Numbered from the stretch's first letter, positions 1 through 8,467 are shown. The stretch is 64,000 nucleotides of DNA from CBDFMG01 sp965221205 [NCBI: bacterium] (GCA_965221205.1 OZ244870.1:2976001-3040000); one strand, 5' to 3'. Translations and numbers: made by a program. Notes: generated from the sequence alone by a model not told the origin.

Positions 1-2
1 TT

Positions 3-137
3 CTTACAGTAGCTATAGCAGCATATGTATGTAACAGGATATATAGAAAAGATACAAATACGCTTATAGTGATAGGAATAATAGTAGGAATGTCAGTTTC
101 ATTGGGATTAAACTTGCCCATCTTCGGTTTCCTGTTT
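3..137 (+). CDS. C-terminal end of an integral membrane protein (5' end outside window)
   Basis: Frame 3 is open from the window edge to a TGA at 135-137 and encodes about 44 residues. They read as a transmembrane segment (LTVAIAAYV), a short charged loop (CNRIYRKDTNT), a second hydrophobic segment (LIVIGIIVGMSVSLGLNLPIFGFLF) and the stop. This pattern is typical of the tail of a multi-pass transporter or permease, but the family cannot be named from so little. Base composition is AT-rich like the main chromosome segment. It therefore marks host sequence on the far side of the GC-rich island that starts at about 180. Confidence 0.45.
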
Positions 138-181
138 TGAGTTGTAGTTTGCTTTCAAGAATAAGTTTTGTATATTTTCTC

Positions 182-316
182 GGAGCCAAGATCACCGAAC
201 TCAAGGCCAAGATCGACGCCCAAGGTACCCGGATCGAGGACCTGAGACGAGTGATGTGGTACAAGTGCTGCCAGGGGAGGCGCAGCGGGCGTGTGATCGT
301 GAAAGTCCGGTGTTAG
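182..316 (+). pseudogene. GC-rich gene remnant with coiled-coil-like residues
   Basis: An open stretch of 44 codons ending in TAG at 314-316 has a heptad-like pattern (ITELKAKIDAQGTRIEDLRRV) followed by a basic, cysteine-containing tail. There is no start codon or ribosome site of its own, and it begins where the sequence switches from AT-rich to GC-rich. It is probably the 3' remnant of a larger gene brought in with the island. Family unknown; this could also be chance coding in GC-rich DNA. Confidence 0.22.
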
Positions 317-328
317 GTGAGCCACATG

Positions 329-463
329 GTAGATATCCAGGCCCAGGACGCAGCGCTTGAGGGCCGTGAGGGTGTTCATGTCGAGCGGCACCAGGTGGCG
401 GATGATCTTGTTGAAGAAGTCTTCACCGAGTCGGATATTGCTGTCAAAGAGCACCTGTTCGTC
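329..463 (-). pseudogene. Remnant of a plasmid RepA-type replication initiator
   Basis: On the minus strand about 45 codons read DEQVLFDSNIRLGEDFF, then IIRHLVPLDMNTLTALKR and LGLDIY. This resembles the region of proteobacterial plasmid RepA proteins in which a statement such as 'hPVPLDMRALRALKRSPLGLDIY' precedes the replication-initiation core. The similarity stops abruptly on both sides and neither the start nor the rest of the protein (normally about 300 residues) is present. Its place next to a defence gene suggests the GC-rich block once travelled on a plasmid. The family call rests on recalled motif similarity only. Confidence 0.42.
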
Positions 464-570
464 TGGTTGTAATGACCTCGCACAGGCTGCCACAATCCGA
501 TAAGCCAACACTTGTGACGACGTACAGGAACACACCGCACAAAGTTGACAATCAATAACGAGAGGAACGA

Positions 571-1917
571 TTGATGAACCCGAAAGGTGCGGTATCAGCA
601 ACCATACACTGTAAAACGGCGGCGAAGATCAATTTCGCTTGCCACCAGAGTGCGTTCGCCTTTTTGCGAGATTTGCGCGTCGAAAACAACCACCGTGAAG
701 AACGGTTGGATGATGTGCTTGTCACACTGTCCTCGAATCCCGCCTTTCTGAAACCGAAATCATGGCATCTGGATCGGATCGCGCCCGCGGGAATCCTTCC
801 GATCAAGGACCGGGATATCGAACTGGATGGGGCTTTCTTGCTCAATCTGGTCGATTCCATGTCCGGGCTCGTCACGATCATGGTCGAACAGGGCGGCGTG
901 GTCATAGCGGAGGAAACCAAGTCCGTTGAACTCCTGGCCTATAACGAGTGGGGTGGAGCTGGGTACATGCCCGAATTGCTCGCTGCCTTCTCCATGCCCA
1001 ACGACCCGGCGGTAGATCGAGTGTTACGCGACGCGAGCCTCATACTGCGAGCGGCCGGAAAGCCAGACGGTATCGACGGGTACAGGTCGAGGAGCCGACG
1101 ACGAGTGTGGGAAATCACATCGGCCATTTACACGGCTATCTGCCGTCTTGGTATCAGCTATTCCGTTCCACCAGCGAGCTTCGAGCGTGACGGGCAGAAA
1201 ATCCGTTTGCCCGGCCAGATCCTGGAGAATCGCATAGCAACCTGTCTGGACTCCACCATGCTGTTTACCTCGGCGTTGGAGCAGGCTGGCCTCAACCCCA
1301 TCGTCGTCTTACCACGGGAGTATTCGGTTGTGGGTGTCTGGTTACAGCCCGAAGAACTCTCGACGATCGTCATCGACGAATCGGAAATCTTAAGGAAGCG
1401 CATTCAACTGAAGGAGTTGCTGCTGACCGATACCACCTATGTGACTTCCCATCCCGCACCTCCCTTCTCCAAGGCGGTCGAGGCCGCAACGGAAGTCATT
1501 TCTCCCGACCGGGACGGCACTTTCAATTCGGCAATCGATATCCGCCGTGCCCGAGCCCATCGGATCACCCCCTTGGGAAGGAAATCCGGTCAACCAGGCG
1601 AGGCCGCAGAGTCGGTGGGTGGTGACCGCGTGGAAATTGCCCTTGAAGAAGCTCCAGTACTTCCCGACTTCGATGAGAGCGTGGAAGAGGAGGAATTGCC
1701 CGAAACCCCAGCAGGCCGTCTGAAGCGTTGGCAACGCAAGTTGTTGGATCTGTCCACACGAAACCCGCTCCTCAACCACAGATCAACGAAGACTAGTCTG
1801 CGCCTTATCTGTCCTGATCCGGAACTGCTGGAAGACAAGCTTGCTGACGGCTCCAAGATTTCCGATCCAACCGGTCCCGCGGTCCCGCAACCCACGCCCC
1901 AGGATGCCCCAGGATGA
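571..1917 (+). CDS. Hhe piece 1: transglutaminase-like and DUF4011 N-terminal region
   Basis: 448 residues to a TGA created by the tandem duplication at 1896-1915. Residues about 195-260 look like a transglutaminase/cysteine-protease-like fold: ATCLDSTMLFTSALEQ carries the expected nucleophile-like Cys225. The strand that usually reads GHAFVGVWL reads REYSVVGVWL, so the expected His is Tyr251. After a linker comes GRLKRWQRKLLDLSTRNPLLN and LRLICPDPELLEDKLADG, the hallmark DUF4011 start. ATG 571 (or 574) is preceded by an AGAGGAACGATTG stretch that can serve as ribosome site. It is followed in another frame by the helicase part. Confidence 0.75.
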   Translation: MMNPKGAVSATIHCKTAAKINFACHQSAFAFLRDLRVENNHREERLDDVLVTLSSNPAFLKPKSWHLDRIAPAGILPIKDRDIELDGAFLLNLVDSMSGLVTIMVEQGGVVIAEETKSVELLAYNEWGGAGYMPELLAAFSMPNDPAVDRVLRDASLILRAAGKPDGIDGYRSRSRRRVWEITSAIYTAICRLGISYSVPPASFERDGQKIRLPGQILENRIATCLDSTMLFTSALEQAGLNPIVVLPREYSVVGVWLQPEELSTIVIDESEILRKRIQLKELLLTDTTYVTSHPAPPFSKAVEAATEVISPDRDGTFNSAIDIRRARAHRITPLGRKSGQPGEAAESVGGDRVEIALEEAPVLPDFDESVEEEELPETPAGRLKRWQRKLLDLSTRNPLLNHRSTKTSLRLICPDPELLEDKLADGSKISDPTGPAVPQPTPQDAPG

Positions 1918-4465
1918 AGAAATTCACAGGCAACGCACCGGCGAGGTGATCACGCAGGAATATGCGCGCGATGCGCTCCAAAAGAAGCAAGTGCTGGTCG
2001 ATCTGCCGTCCCAAGAGCTGTCCGCCGTCGCTGTGGGGATCTACAGAAAGGCGCAGACGGCGCTTCAGGAAGGCGGCGCGAATACGCTCTATCTCGCCCT
2101 CGGCTTCCTGCTGTGGAGACGCAACGAAAAAGACGAACTGCAATTCCGGGCGCCGTTGATCCTGCTCCCGGTCACTTTGGTTCGGAAATCGGTTCGCAGC
2201 GGCATCCGGATGCTGGCTCATGACGACGAGCCGCGCTTCAACACGACCCTTCTGGAGATGCTGCGAAAAGATTTCCACATCAATGTTCGAGGGCTGGACG
2301 GCGCATTGCCCACAGACAAAAGCGGCATCGATGTGAACGGGATTTGGAACAATGTGCGCAGGTCAGTGAAGGACGCACCTGGCTTTGAAGTCATCGAAGA
2401 CGTAGCGCTTGGGCATTTTTCTTTCGCCAAGTATCTCATGTGGAAGGACTTGGTCGATCGCACCGAGGCACTACGAACGAACACCATTGTCAAGCATCTC
2501 ATTGACACCCCGCGCGATCCTTATCCAAGCGAAATCCCTTTTGTGGATGGTGCTGAGGTCGACCGACGCTACAAGCCTTCCGATCTGCTTGCTCCATTGC
2601 CTGCGGACTCATCGCAAATGGCAGCGATCGCCACGGCCGACAGGGGAAAAGACTTCGTCATTATCGGACCGCCCGGTACGGGCAAGAGCCAGACTATTAG
2701 TAATCTGATCGCCCATATGCTGGGTAAGGGCAAAACGGTTCTCTTCGTATCAGAAAAAACGGCGGCGCTTGAGGTCGTATACCGCAGGCTGAAAGATGTC
2801 GGGCTCGGACAGTTCTGTCTGGAACTTCATTCCAACAAGGCTCGCAAAGTAGACGTGCTCAACCAATTGCACAATGCATGGGAGTACCAGCAAAGCGCCG
2901 AGTCCGAGACGTGGCAAAACGAGGCTGAGCGGCTTCAGAGCTTGCGCGATCAACTCAATCTCTTTGTGGACCGCCTCCACCTTTGCCGTCGAAACGGCAT
3001 GACTGCTCATTACGCCATAGGTGTAAAGGTTCGGGATGAGAATTTGGCGACAAGAGTCGCCTTCTCCTGGCCTTCCGCGGATCATCACGAGAAAGCCCGC
3101 CTGGAAAATATGCGTGAAGCAGTAGAGAAACTTCGCATTCAGGCTGCCGCCGTTGAGGGTATTTCCGACAGTCCGTTCCAATTGGTGACGACGGGTGACT
3201 GGTCGCCTCAATGGGAAGGCCAAGTGGTCGAGCGGGCGGGCAGCCTGTCTGCGGCAGCGCTAGCAATGGAGCGCGCCTGCAGAACACTGCTCGATACCGT
3301 CGGGATCAGTGTTCCTGATTGCACGATGGCGCGGATGGACGCTCTCGCCGCTCTTGCGAGTATCCTGGAGGAATCCTGGCGCAAGCAAACGGCCTACGCG
3401 CTCGATCCGGATGGACCGGAGCGCATCGAGGCACTTGACGAAGCGGTAGTGCGGCTGAAGGCCTATGCAGATGCCCAGGCTGCCCTCAGTTGCGCCTACG
3501 ATCCGATGGCTTGGCGCAAGCTTGATGGGGAGGAAATTGCGCAACGCTGGCAGCACACGAACGCGGCCTGGTGGCTCAAGCGCGTCTTGGCTCGCCGTCG
3601 CGTGATCAATGAGATGAAGGAGGCCGGCGCGCATGGTAAGCCGGACCCGGATCGCGACGCGCCGACGCTCAAGCAGTTGCGGGAACATGGAGAAGCCATC
3701 GATCGTCTGGATGATCTCCTTTCGGGCTTCAAGGGTTGGCAGGAGCATACAACGAGTCCCGATGCCGTCCTGATCCTGCGCACGCTCGGACAACGAGCAC
3801 GGGATGCCGTCGGCAGGCTGGCGGACGATGCGCCGACATTGGTGGAAACGCGCAGCAAGGTCAGGACCTTGCTTTTTGATGGTAACGATCTGTTGGCACC
3901 TGAGGCCTCCGTCTGGCGAGCAGCACAGGACTTTTTGATGGCTCATCGGAGGTTGCAAGAGGATTGTGACGCGTTCGAAGCAATCGCCGGCCAGTCGGTG
4001 CGAGAACACTTCGCGGAAAACCTCAAGGCGCTTGAGGCCATTCAAGGAACTGCGGACACAATCACCCGTCGCCACCGTGAATTGAAAGTCTGGTGTGATT
4101 GGTGGCGCCGCCGGACGGAAGCTATGGATCTGGAATTGGGACCGCTGGTGAGCGCGATCGAAAATGGCGATGTTCCCATCGATGAGATCGAAGCGACTTT
4201 CGAAGCCGCCTATTGCAGTTGGTGGTCGGGCGCGGTGATCGGCGAAGATAAGGTCCTGCGAAATTTCTCGACGCCCGAGCACGTCGCGAACATCGAGAAG
4301 TTCCGTGAGATCGATGATCAGTTCCAGAAACTCACGGCGGCCTACATTGGCACCAAGCTGGCAGGGCGCCTTCCGAGCTCCGACAACGTAACGCGAAAGT
4401 CCTCTTGGGGTGTTTTGCGTCACGAGCTTCAAAAAAAACAAAGCATAAAGCGGTTCGGCAATTGA
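1841..4465 (+). CDS. Hhe piece 2: rest of DUF4011 and helicase Walker A region
   Basis: The part homologous to the family begins at about 1916 (DEEIHRQRTGEVITQEYARDAL), not at the nominal first codon. It contains GGANTLYLALGFLLWRR, HDDEPRFNTTLLEMLRKDF, LGHFSFAKYLMWKDL and the Walker A motif GPPGTGKSQTISNLIA, then VLFVSEKTAALEVVYRRL (motif Ia). A long helical insert of about 550 residues follows. The frame ends shortly after HELQKKQSIKRFGN, where the A8 tract at 4431-4438 leaves the family frame. It is a fragment of the Hhe gene and is not expected to work alone. Confidence 0.75.
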   Translation: MLTAPRFPIQPVPRSRNPRPRMPQDEEIHRQRTGEVITQEYARDALQKKQVLVDLPSQELSAVAVGIYRKAQTALQEGGANTLYLALGFLLWRRNEKDELQFRAPLILLPVTLVRKSVRSGIRMLAHDDEPRFNTTLLEMLRKDFHINVRGLDGALPTDKSGIDVNGIWNNVRRSVKDAPGFEVIEDVALGHFSFAKYLMWKDLVDRTEALRTNTIVKHLIDTPRDPYPSEIPFVDGAEVDRRYKPSDLLAPLPADSSQMAAIATADRGKDFVIIGPPGTGKSQTISNLIAHMLGKGKTVLFVSEKTAALEVVYRRLKDVGLGQFCLELHSNKARKVDVLNQLHNAWEYQQSAESETWQNEAERLQSLRDQLNLFVDRLHLCRRNGMTAHYAIGVKVRDENLATRVAFSWPSADHHEKARLENMREAVEKLRIQAAAVEGISDSPFQLVTTGDWSPQWEGQVVERAGSLSAAALAMERACRTLLDTVGISVPDCTMARMDALAALASILEESWRKQTAYALDPDGPERIEALDEAVVRLKAYADAQAALSCAYDPMAWRKLDGEEIAQRWQHTNAAWWLKRVLARRRVINEMKEAGAHGKPDPDRDAPTLKQLREHGEAIDRLDDLLSGFKGWQEHTTSPDAVLILRTLGQRARDAVGRLADDAPTLVETRSKVRTLLFDGNDLLAPEASVWRAAQDFLMAHRRLQEDCDAFEAIAGQSVREHFAENLKALEAIQGTADTITRRHRELKVWCDWWRRRTEAMDLELGPLVSAIENGDVPIDEIEATFEAAYCSWWSGAVIGEDKVLRNFSTPEHVANIEKFREIDDQFQKLTAAYIGTKLAGRLPSSDNVTRKSSWGVLRHELQKKQSIKRFGN
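1873..1888. repeat. 8-bp perfect tandem duplication
   Basis: GGTCCCGC occurs twice head to tail (1873-1880, 1881-1888), just upstream of the 10-bp duplication in the same gene. It may be a mutation of the same kind or simply GC-rich coding sequence. Confidence 0.5.
1896..1915. repeat. 10-bp perfect tandem duplication that breaks the hhe frame
   Basis: GCCCCAGGAT is present twice head to tail (1896-1905 and 1906-1915). Ten bases is one more than a multiple of three, and the reading frame moves by exactly that amount at this spot. Deleting either copy joins the two halves of the protein with conserved sequence on both sides. Confidence 0.9.
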
Positions 4466-7011
4466 TGGAAGAAATTCCGGACGTCCTTACAACGCTGGCG
4501 CCGTGTCTTATGATGTCGCCACTTTCCGTCGCCCAGTACCTGGCTGCTGACCAAGCGTTGTTCGACGTGGTGATATTCGATGAGGCCTCGCAGATCACCG
4601 TCTGGGATGCCGTCGGCTGCCTGGCACGGGGGCGCCAAGCTATTGTCGTCGGGGACCCAAAACAGATGCCGCCGACGAACTTCTTTGCACGAACCGATGA
4701 CGATCCAGACGGGGATATGGAAGGCGATCTGGAAAGCATCCTCGATGAAATGCTGGGCGCAAGCATCCCGAAGCGGACCCTCAGCCTGCATTACCGTTCC
4801 CGCAAGGAAAGCCTCATCGCCTTTTCCAACAGCCGCTACTACGACAATCAACTGATCACCTTCCCTGCGCCCGTACATCCGGACCATGCGATTCAACTGA
4901 TTCGCCCGAACGGCTTTTATGCCCGCGGCAAGGCTCGGCACAACGAAGGGGAAGCAAAAGCCATTGTTTCGGAGATCCTGCGCCGGTTCACACACGAAGA
5001 CCCACCAGTTCGGGAAAAGTCCATCGGCGTGGTGACGTTCAACTCCGAGCAGCAAACCCTGATCGAGAATTTGCTGGATGATGCCCGTTCCAGGAACCCG
5101 GCCATCGAATGGGCGTTCGCTTCCGACAGAATAATCGAGCCGGTGTTTGTGAAGAACCTGGAGACGGTACAGGGGGACGAGCGGGACGTGATTTTGTTCA
5201 GCATCACCTACGGACCGGATCAAAGTAATCACGTGACTATGAATTTTTGCCCCCTGAACCGGGACGGCGGCGAGCGGCGACTGAACGTAGCCATGACGCG
5301 GGCGCGCTTTGAAATGCTCGTGTTTTCCACGCTCAGCCCCGATCGCATCGATCTGTCGCGGACTCAGGCGCAAGCGGTCGCGGACCTGAAGCTTTTCCTG
5401 GAATATACCAAACGCGGACCCGCCGCGTTGGGGGCGGCTGTCCATGGCTCCATGGGGGATTTCGAATCCCCGTTCGAAATTGCTGTCGCCCGGGCGCTGC
5501 GAGACAAGGGCTGGGATGTCCGTCCGCAGATCGGCGTATCCGCCTATCGGATCGACTTGGGCATCATTCACCCCGACAAACCCGGTGTTTACCTTGCTGG
5601 TGTCGAATGCGACGGTGCCATGTACCACAGTTCCGCCTTCGCACGGGAGCGAGACAAGATTCGCCAGACCGTACTCGAAGGGCTCGGCTGGACATTGTTC
5701 CGCGTTTGGTCAACGGACTGGTGGACTCATCGCGCCAAGGCGCTTGAAACCCTCCATCAGAAACTGACACTCCATCTGGAGACGGATCGGCAAAAGCAGG
5801 AAGAAGCGGCTCAAAGCTTGGAAGGGCGTGCCGAGGAATCGGCTTCCGGTTCCATTCTTGTTATTGACGCCGATGAGCAGAGCGCCGCGGCGACATTGCC
5901 GGTTGAACTGCCCATCGATGATGCGAGCTCATCGGTTTCCGATTCCGCAGACAGCGATATGAAGGATGAAACAAGATGCTTGAATCATATATTGCAACAA
6001 ATTGTTTCGGTTGAGGTTGACGGAAGAAGATTTGACCGGACGCTTGGAAATCTCATTGCCAATGTTTTTAATCATTTAGAGTCGGACGATGTTATGGGTC
6101 CGGACGATGCCATTCCGCCACCTCCCGATAAACACATTGCGATTGAAGATGCTGTCATGTTTCTCAAACGTCATGGGATCAGATTAAAGGACGGATTTAT
6201 ATATATATCAGACTCGCATAAAGAGATGAAAAAACTCTTTAAAGATACAGCGTGGCATACCGGATGGAAAAACATGTTGCTAAGAATAGATAGAAGCAAA
6301 AAAACAAAAAGCTTAAGATTTGCCGGTACCGTTACACGAGCGGTGGGCATACCTTTGAATTACATATTTGGTTCATATATCGGCCCGCTACAAAACGCAA
6401 CGTTCGCACGCCGCACCAGCGCGAACACTCCTACGGGTGAAATGCCTGCCTTGCGCACACCAGAGCCTGCCGGCGACCTATTCGGCGACATTGAGACCTG
6501 CTATGTCGTCTCCCATCTTGACGGCAAGCCTTACCGAGCCGACCCGGACATGTTCTATCCGGACATGTTCTATTCGGAAGAGTATTCGCCTCGGTTGCGG
6601 GCGATGATCGATCACGTCATCGATACTGAAGGCCCGATCCATGAAGATGTACTAGTCCGACGCATCGCGCGTCACCACGGATTCCGCAGTGCAGAGCATC
6701 AGATCCGTGATATGATAATCAAAATCGCGAAGTTCCGCCGGGGTAGGAGCAAAGAAGATGTCGGCTTTTTCTTCTGGCGCAAGGGAACGATCAAGGACCG
6801 CCTCACGCCAGCTCGTTACAAGGGGCGCAATGATGAAATGCGAAAAATCGAATACATATGCAAAGAAGAAATCCGGGCCATCAGAGAGTCACTGTGCTTG
6901 AATGACGATCCAATTGAATTGGCTCGCCGAATCGGAATTACCCGATTGAGTCAGAGCGCCCGTAAACGACTAACGAAAGCGATGCATAGCCCCCGTGATT
7001 CGAATGCCTGA
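4405..7011 (+). CDS. Hhe piece 3: helicase C-terminal half, Vsr-like nuclease, AT-rich insert, DUF3320
   Basis: Family similarity starts at about 4439 (TKHKAVRQLMEEIPDVLTTLAPCLMMSPLSVAQYL). Walker B is DVVIFDEASQITVWDA, followed by VVGDPKQMPPTNFF, LHYRSRKESLI, GVVTFNSEQQ, VQGDERDVI and LNVAMTRAR, a full set of late SF1 helicase motifs. A Vsr/MTES_1575-like nuclease follows at about 5460-5720 with SPFE, RIDLGI and VECDGAMYH. Residues from about 5960 to 6370 bases are markedly AT-richer. DUF3320 occupies about 6600-6960 (SPRLRAMIDHVIDTEGP.. LVRRIARHHGF). An in-frame 15-bp tandem repeat gives DPDMFYPDMFY. It ends at TGA 7009-7011, about 70 bp from the truncated M24 gene. Confidence 0.78.
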   Translation: MGCFASRASKKTKHKAVRQLMEEIPDVLTTLAPCLMMSPLSVAQYLAADQALFDVVIFDEASQITVWDAVGCLARGRQAIVVGDPKQMPPTNFFARTDDDPDGDMEGDLESILDEMLGASIPKRTLSLHYRSRKESLIAFSNSRYYDNQLITFPAPVHPDHAIQLIRPNGFYARGKARHNEGEAKAIVSEILRRFTHEDPPVREKSIGVVTFNSEQQTLIENLLDDARSRNPAIEWAFASDRIIEPVFVKNLETVQGDERDVILFSITYGPDQSNHVTMNFCPLNRDGGERRLNVAMTRARFEMLVFSTLSPDRIDLSRTQAQAVADLKLFLEYTKRGPAALGAAVHGSMGDFESPFEIAVARALRDKGWDVRPQIGVSAYRIDLGIIHPDKPGVYLAGVECDGAMYHSSAFARERDKIRQTVLEGLGWTLFRVWSTDWWTHRAKALETLHQKLTLHLETDRQKQEEAAQSLEGRAEESASGSILVIDADEQSAAATLPVELPIDDASSSVSDSADSDMKDETRCLNHILQQIVSVEVDGRRFDRTLGNLIANVFNHLESDDVMGPDDAIPPPPDKHIAIEDAVMFLKRHGIRLKDGFIYISDSHKEMKKLFKDTAWHTGWKNMLLRIDRSKKTKSLRFAGTVTRAVGIPLNYIFGSYIGPLQNATFARRTSANTPTGEMPALRTPEPAGDLFGDIETCYVVSHLDGKPYRADPDMFYPDMFYSEEYSPRLRAMIDHVIDTEGPIHEDVLVRRIARHHGFRSAEHQIRDMIIKIAKFRRGRSKEDVGFFFWRKGTIKDRLTPARYKGRNDEMRKIEYICKEEIRAIRESLCLNDDPIELARRIGITRLSQSARKRLTKAMHSPRDSNA
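4431..4438. repeat. A8 homopolymer at the second hhe frame change
   Basis: Eight A residues lie in the Gln-Lys-Lys codons of HELQKK. Nine would keep the family frame into TKHKAVRQL. Homopolymers of this length are prone to replication slippage, to transcriptional slippage and to sequencing error. Confidence 0.75.
5955..6375 (+). other. AT-rich domain-like insert inside the Hhe reading frame
   Basis: Within the third hhe frame the composition falls from near 58-60 % GC to near 40 %, then rises again at DUF3320. The residues form a plausible domain: a helical start (CLNHILQQIVSVEVDG), then AVMFLKRHGIRLKDGFIYISDSHKEMKKLF, then WHTGWKNMLLRI and LRFAGTVTRAVGIPLNYI. The last part resembles tails seen on phage- and defence-associated NTPases ('W..aL.RipGa.....rFag..sRaV.IP'). 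I cannot name it with certainty. The frame is maintained on both sides, so it is coding and not an IS. Confidence 0.5.
6544..6573. repeat. 15-bp in-frame tandem duplication in hhe
   Basis: CCGGACATGTTCTAT occurs twice head to tail (6544-6558, 6559-6573), giving the repeated peptide PDMFYPDMFY just before DUF3320. It keeps the frame, unlike the 10-bp copy upstream. Confidence 0.85.
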
Positions 7012-7074
7012 TCAGGAGGATAAAAACCATAATCCTCCATTACGCGGAATTCTCTCCGAAGCTTCACGAATCTC

Positions 7075-8176
7075 TTATGCAGTGCAACCCACTATGAATT
7101 CTTTTCTGACTTCATCCTCAATATCGTTGACGATCCGCAGTGCCCTTTTTAAACCCTCCGGAACATCTTCTTCGCCTTTCTGAAGCACATACGCGTGCTG
7201 GTGAGAATCGGTTTCTACACCGAGAAGCATAATGTCCGAATCACAATTGATGATATCTCCACGCCTGACAATCATATTCACACCGTTTCCGGTTTTGCCA
7301 CGTCTGAAATTATCGGGGTCATTACCATATTCAGAAATTTTTGACGGCCTCCTCGTAACAGTGATGGACGGGTGGTTGTCTATGTCTAAATGAAGATCTG
7401 AATATCTATGCCGCAGCCACCAGTTGATATCGTCTGTTGTCGTAACATCGGGTGTAACAACTTTATTGGAAAAAGCTTCGGCAAGAATATCATTATGCAT
7501 TCCCTGAACGTAGCGGTATAAACTTATCTGCTCAGGGCTTAACGTCGAGAGCCACCGAATACCGGGAATCCATGAATCGACACTCCGTGAAGCATATTTA
7601 TTTCCCAAAGCTTTGGTCAATTCATCAGTCGTAACAATACTATATTGCGATGTTTCACCGATTTTCTGTCTTCGAATAGCGAGGTTTTTCATGCTGACCG
7701 CGATCTTTTTTGGATCCCGTTTTCTTACTAATTCCGTAATATGAACAAAATCTTTTGGTTCAACATATTCGATCTCGTTTCCAGCATCGTAAAACAGCAG
7801 AAATCCGGGTATTCCAGAACGGGAATCTCTGTGTTGACTCGGATAAGCCATCCCCTCATGATTTGCCGGAAGTAAGGAGAGAAATACCGGATGCTCCATA
7901 TAAGAAGTCGAACAGTAAAGTGGCTCTTCATCGTTCCTGATGATCCACATGTCCACCCCTTGTTTCCGCATAATCATCGGGAGTACGTTCTCTTTTTTCC
8001 AAATCCCAAAACTTTTGCATAATCTGAACACGTTCCCGCATTGGGATAAAATTCGCTGCATCCCTGCCTGAATCAGGTTCAGGTGCTTGAGCGAAAGAAC
8101 TGCTGATCGTTACGAGTAACAATGCAAAGGAGAAAATCCCGAACATTTTCTCTGCTTTCAATATTTTATTCTTCAT
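7075..8176 (-). pseudogene. Secreted M24-family (Xaa-Pro dipeptidase-like) peptidase, frameshifted and 3'-truncated
   Basis: The gene starts at ATG 8176 with a signal peptide (MFGIFSFALLLVTISSSFAQ). A T6 tract at 7993-7998 carries one extra base; removing it joins ..MQKFWDLEKRE to NVLPMIMRKQGVDMWII. After the N-terminal domain comes the start of the M24 pita-bread fold (TTDDINWWLRHRYSDL.. GDIINCDSDIMLLGVETDSHQHAYVL), with the two Asp residues expected to bind metal. The protein ends at IVNDIEDEVRKEFIVGCTA*, where relatives continue for about 100 more residues with His and Glu ligands. The loss coincides with the edge of the GC-rich island (7011-7085), so the island insertion or a deletion next to it probably removed the 3' end. 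Expressed from the promoter at 8315-8343. Confidence 0.75.
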
Positions 8177-8314
8177 TTTTTGAGTTATATTCTAATGAGT
8201 TATATATTACTGTTATCATTTCTCTGAAAGAGAATATATTAGGTATGTGGTAAAATTTGATGCTTTTTTTGATGAAATAAATTTGGTCAGAAGGTATTGA
8301 AAATTATGCTATAA

Positions 8315-8343
8315 ATAGTAAGGTATGTAATTTTCTTTTACAA
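8315..8343 (-). promoter_or_regulatory. Sigma70-like promoter of the M24 gene, shared with the distant M24 array
   Basis: On the minus strand TTGTAA (8343-8338) is separated by exactly 17 bases from TACTAT (8320-8315). It lies in a block of about 75 bp (8281-8356) that is strongly conserved with 52470-52545. Both copies lie the same distance, about 140-165 bp, upstream of an M24-like start codon. The -35/-10 spacing and the identity of both hexamers in two loci 44 kb apart support a real promoter. Confidence 0.6.
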
Positions 8344-8425
8344 GTGTTTTCTTCTCTCCTATCATGTAATTCAGCTGCATGACCCGTTTAAACTGTCCTA
8401 AGGACGATATGCTATATAATTCTTT

Positions 8426-8467
8426 TTTTGTGGTATTTGGTTTGAGTTTTGTGGTATTTGGTTTGAG
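8426..8467. repeat. 21-bp perfect tandem duplication
   Basis: A 21-base unit beginning TTTTGTGGTATTTGG occurs twice head to tail (8426-8446 and 8447-8467), immediately downstream of the stop codon of the aminotransferase-fold gene. No coding role. Confidence 0.85.

Larger units (their letters stand above)
571..7011 (+). pseudogene. hhe: Hhe-type defence gene (DUF4011-helicase-Vsr-DUF3320), split by two frameshifts
   Basis: Three successive open frames encode one protein of about 2,140 residues in the order of the Hhe architecture (DUF4011, superfamily 1 helicase, Vsr-like nuclease), which is reported as an antiphage system, plus a C-terminal DUF3320. Frame change 1 falls in a perfect 10-bp tandem duplication at 1896-1915; removing one copy joins the frames as ..QPTPQDEEIHRQRTGE... 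Frame change 2 falls in an A8 tract at 4431-4438; one more A restores ..LRHELQKKTKHKAVRQL... The helicase core is cut between Walker A (GPPGTGKS, about 2666-2689) and the Walker B-like DEAS motif (about 4570-4590), so no piece can be an active motor alone. It is GC-rich with long antisense open frames, unlike the AT-rich neighbours. It may be a true pseudogene, a phase-variable gene or a sequence with errors. Confidence 0.85.

Noticed and set aside
3260-4441. Long minus-strand open frame (393 codons) inside hhe, and a similar one at 4429-5628
   Set aside because: They lie fully antisense to conserved Hhe helicase sequence; long antisense frames are expected in GC-rich genes. No motif.
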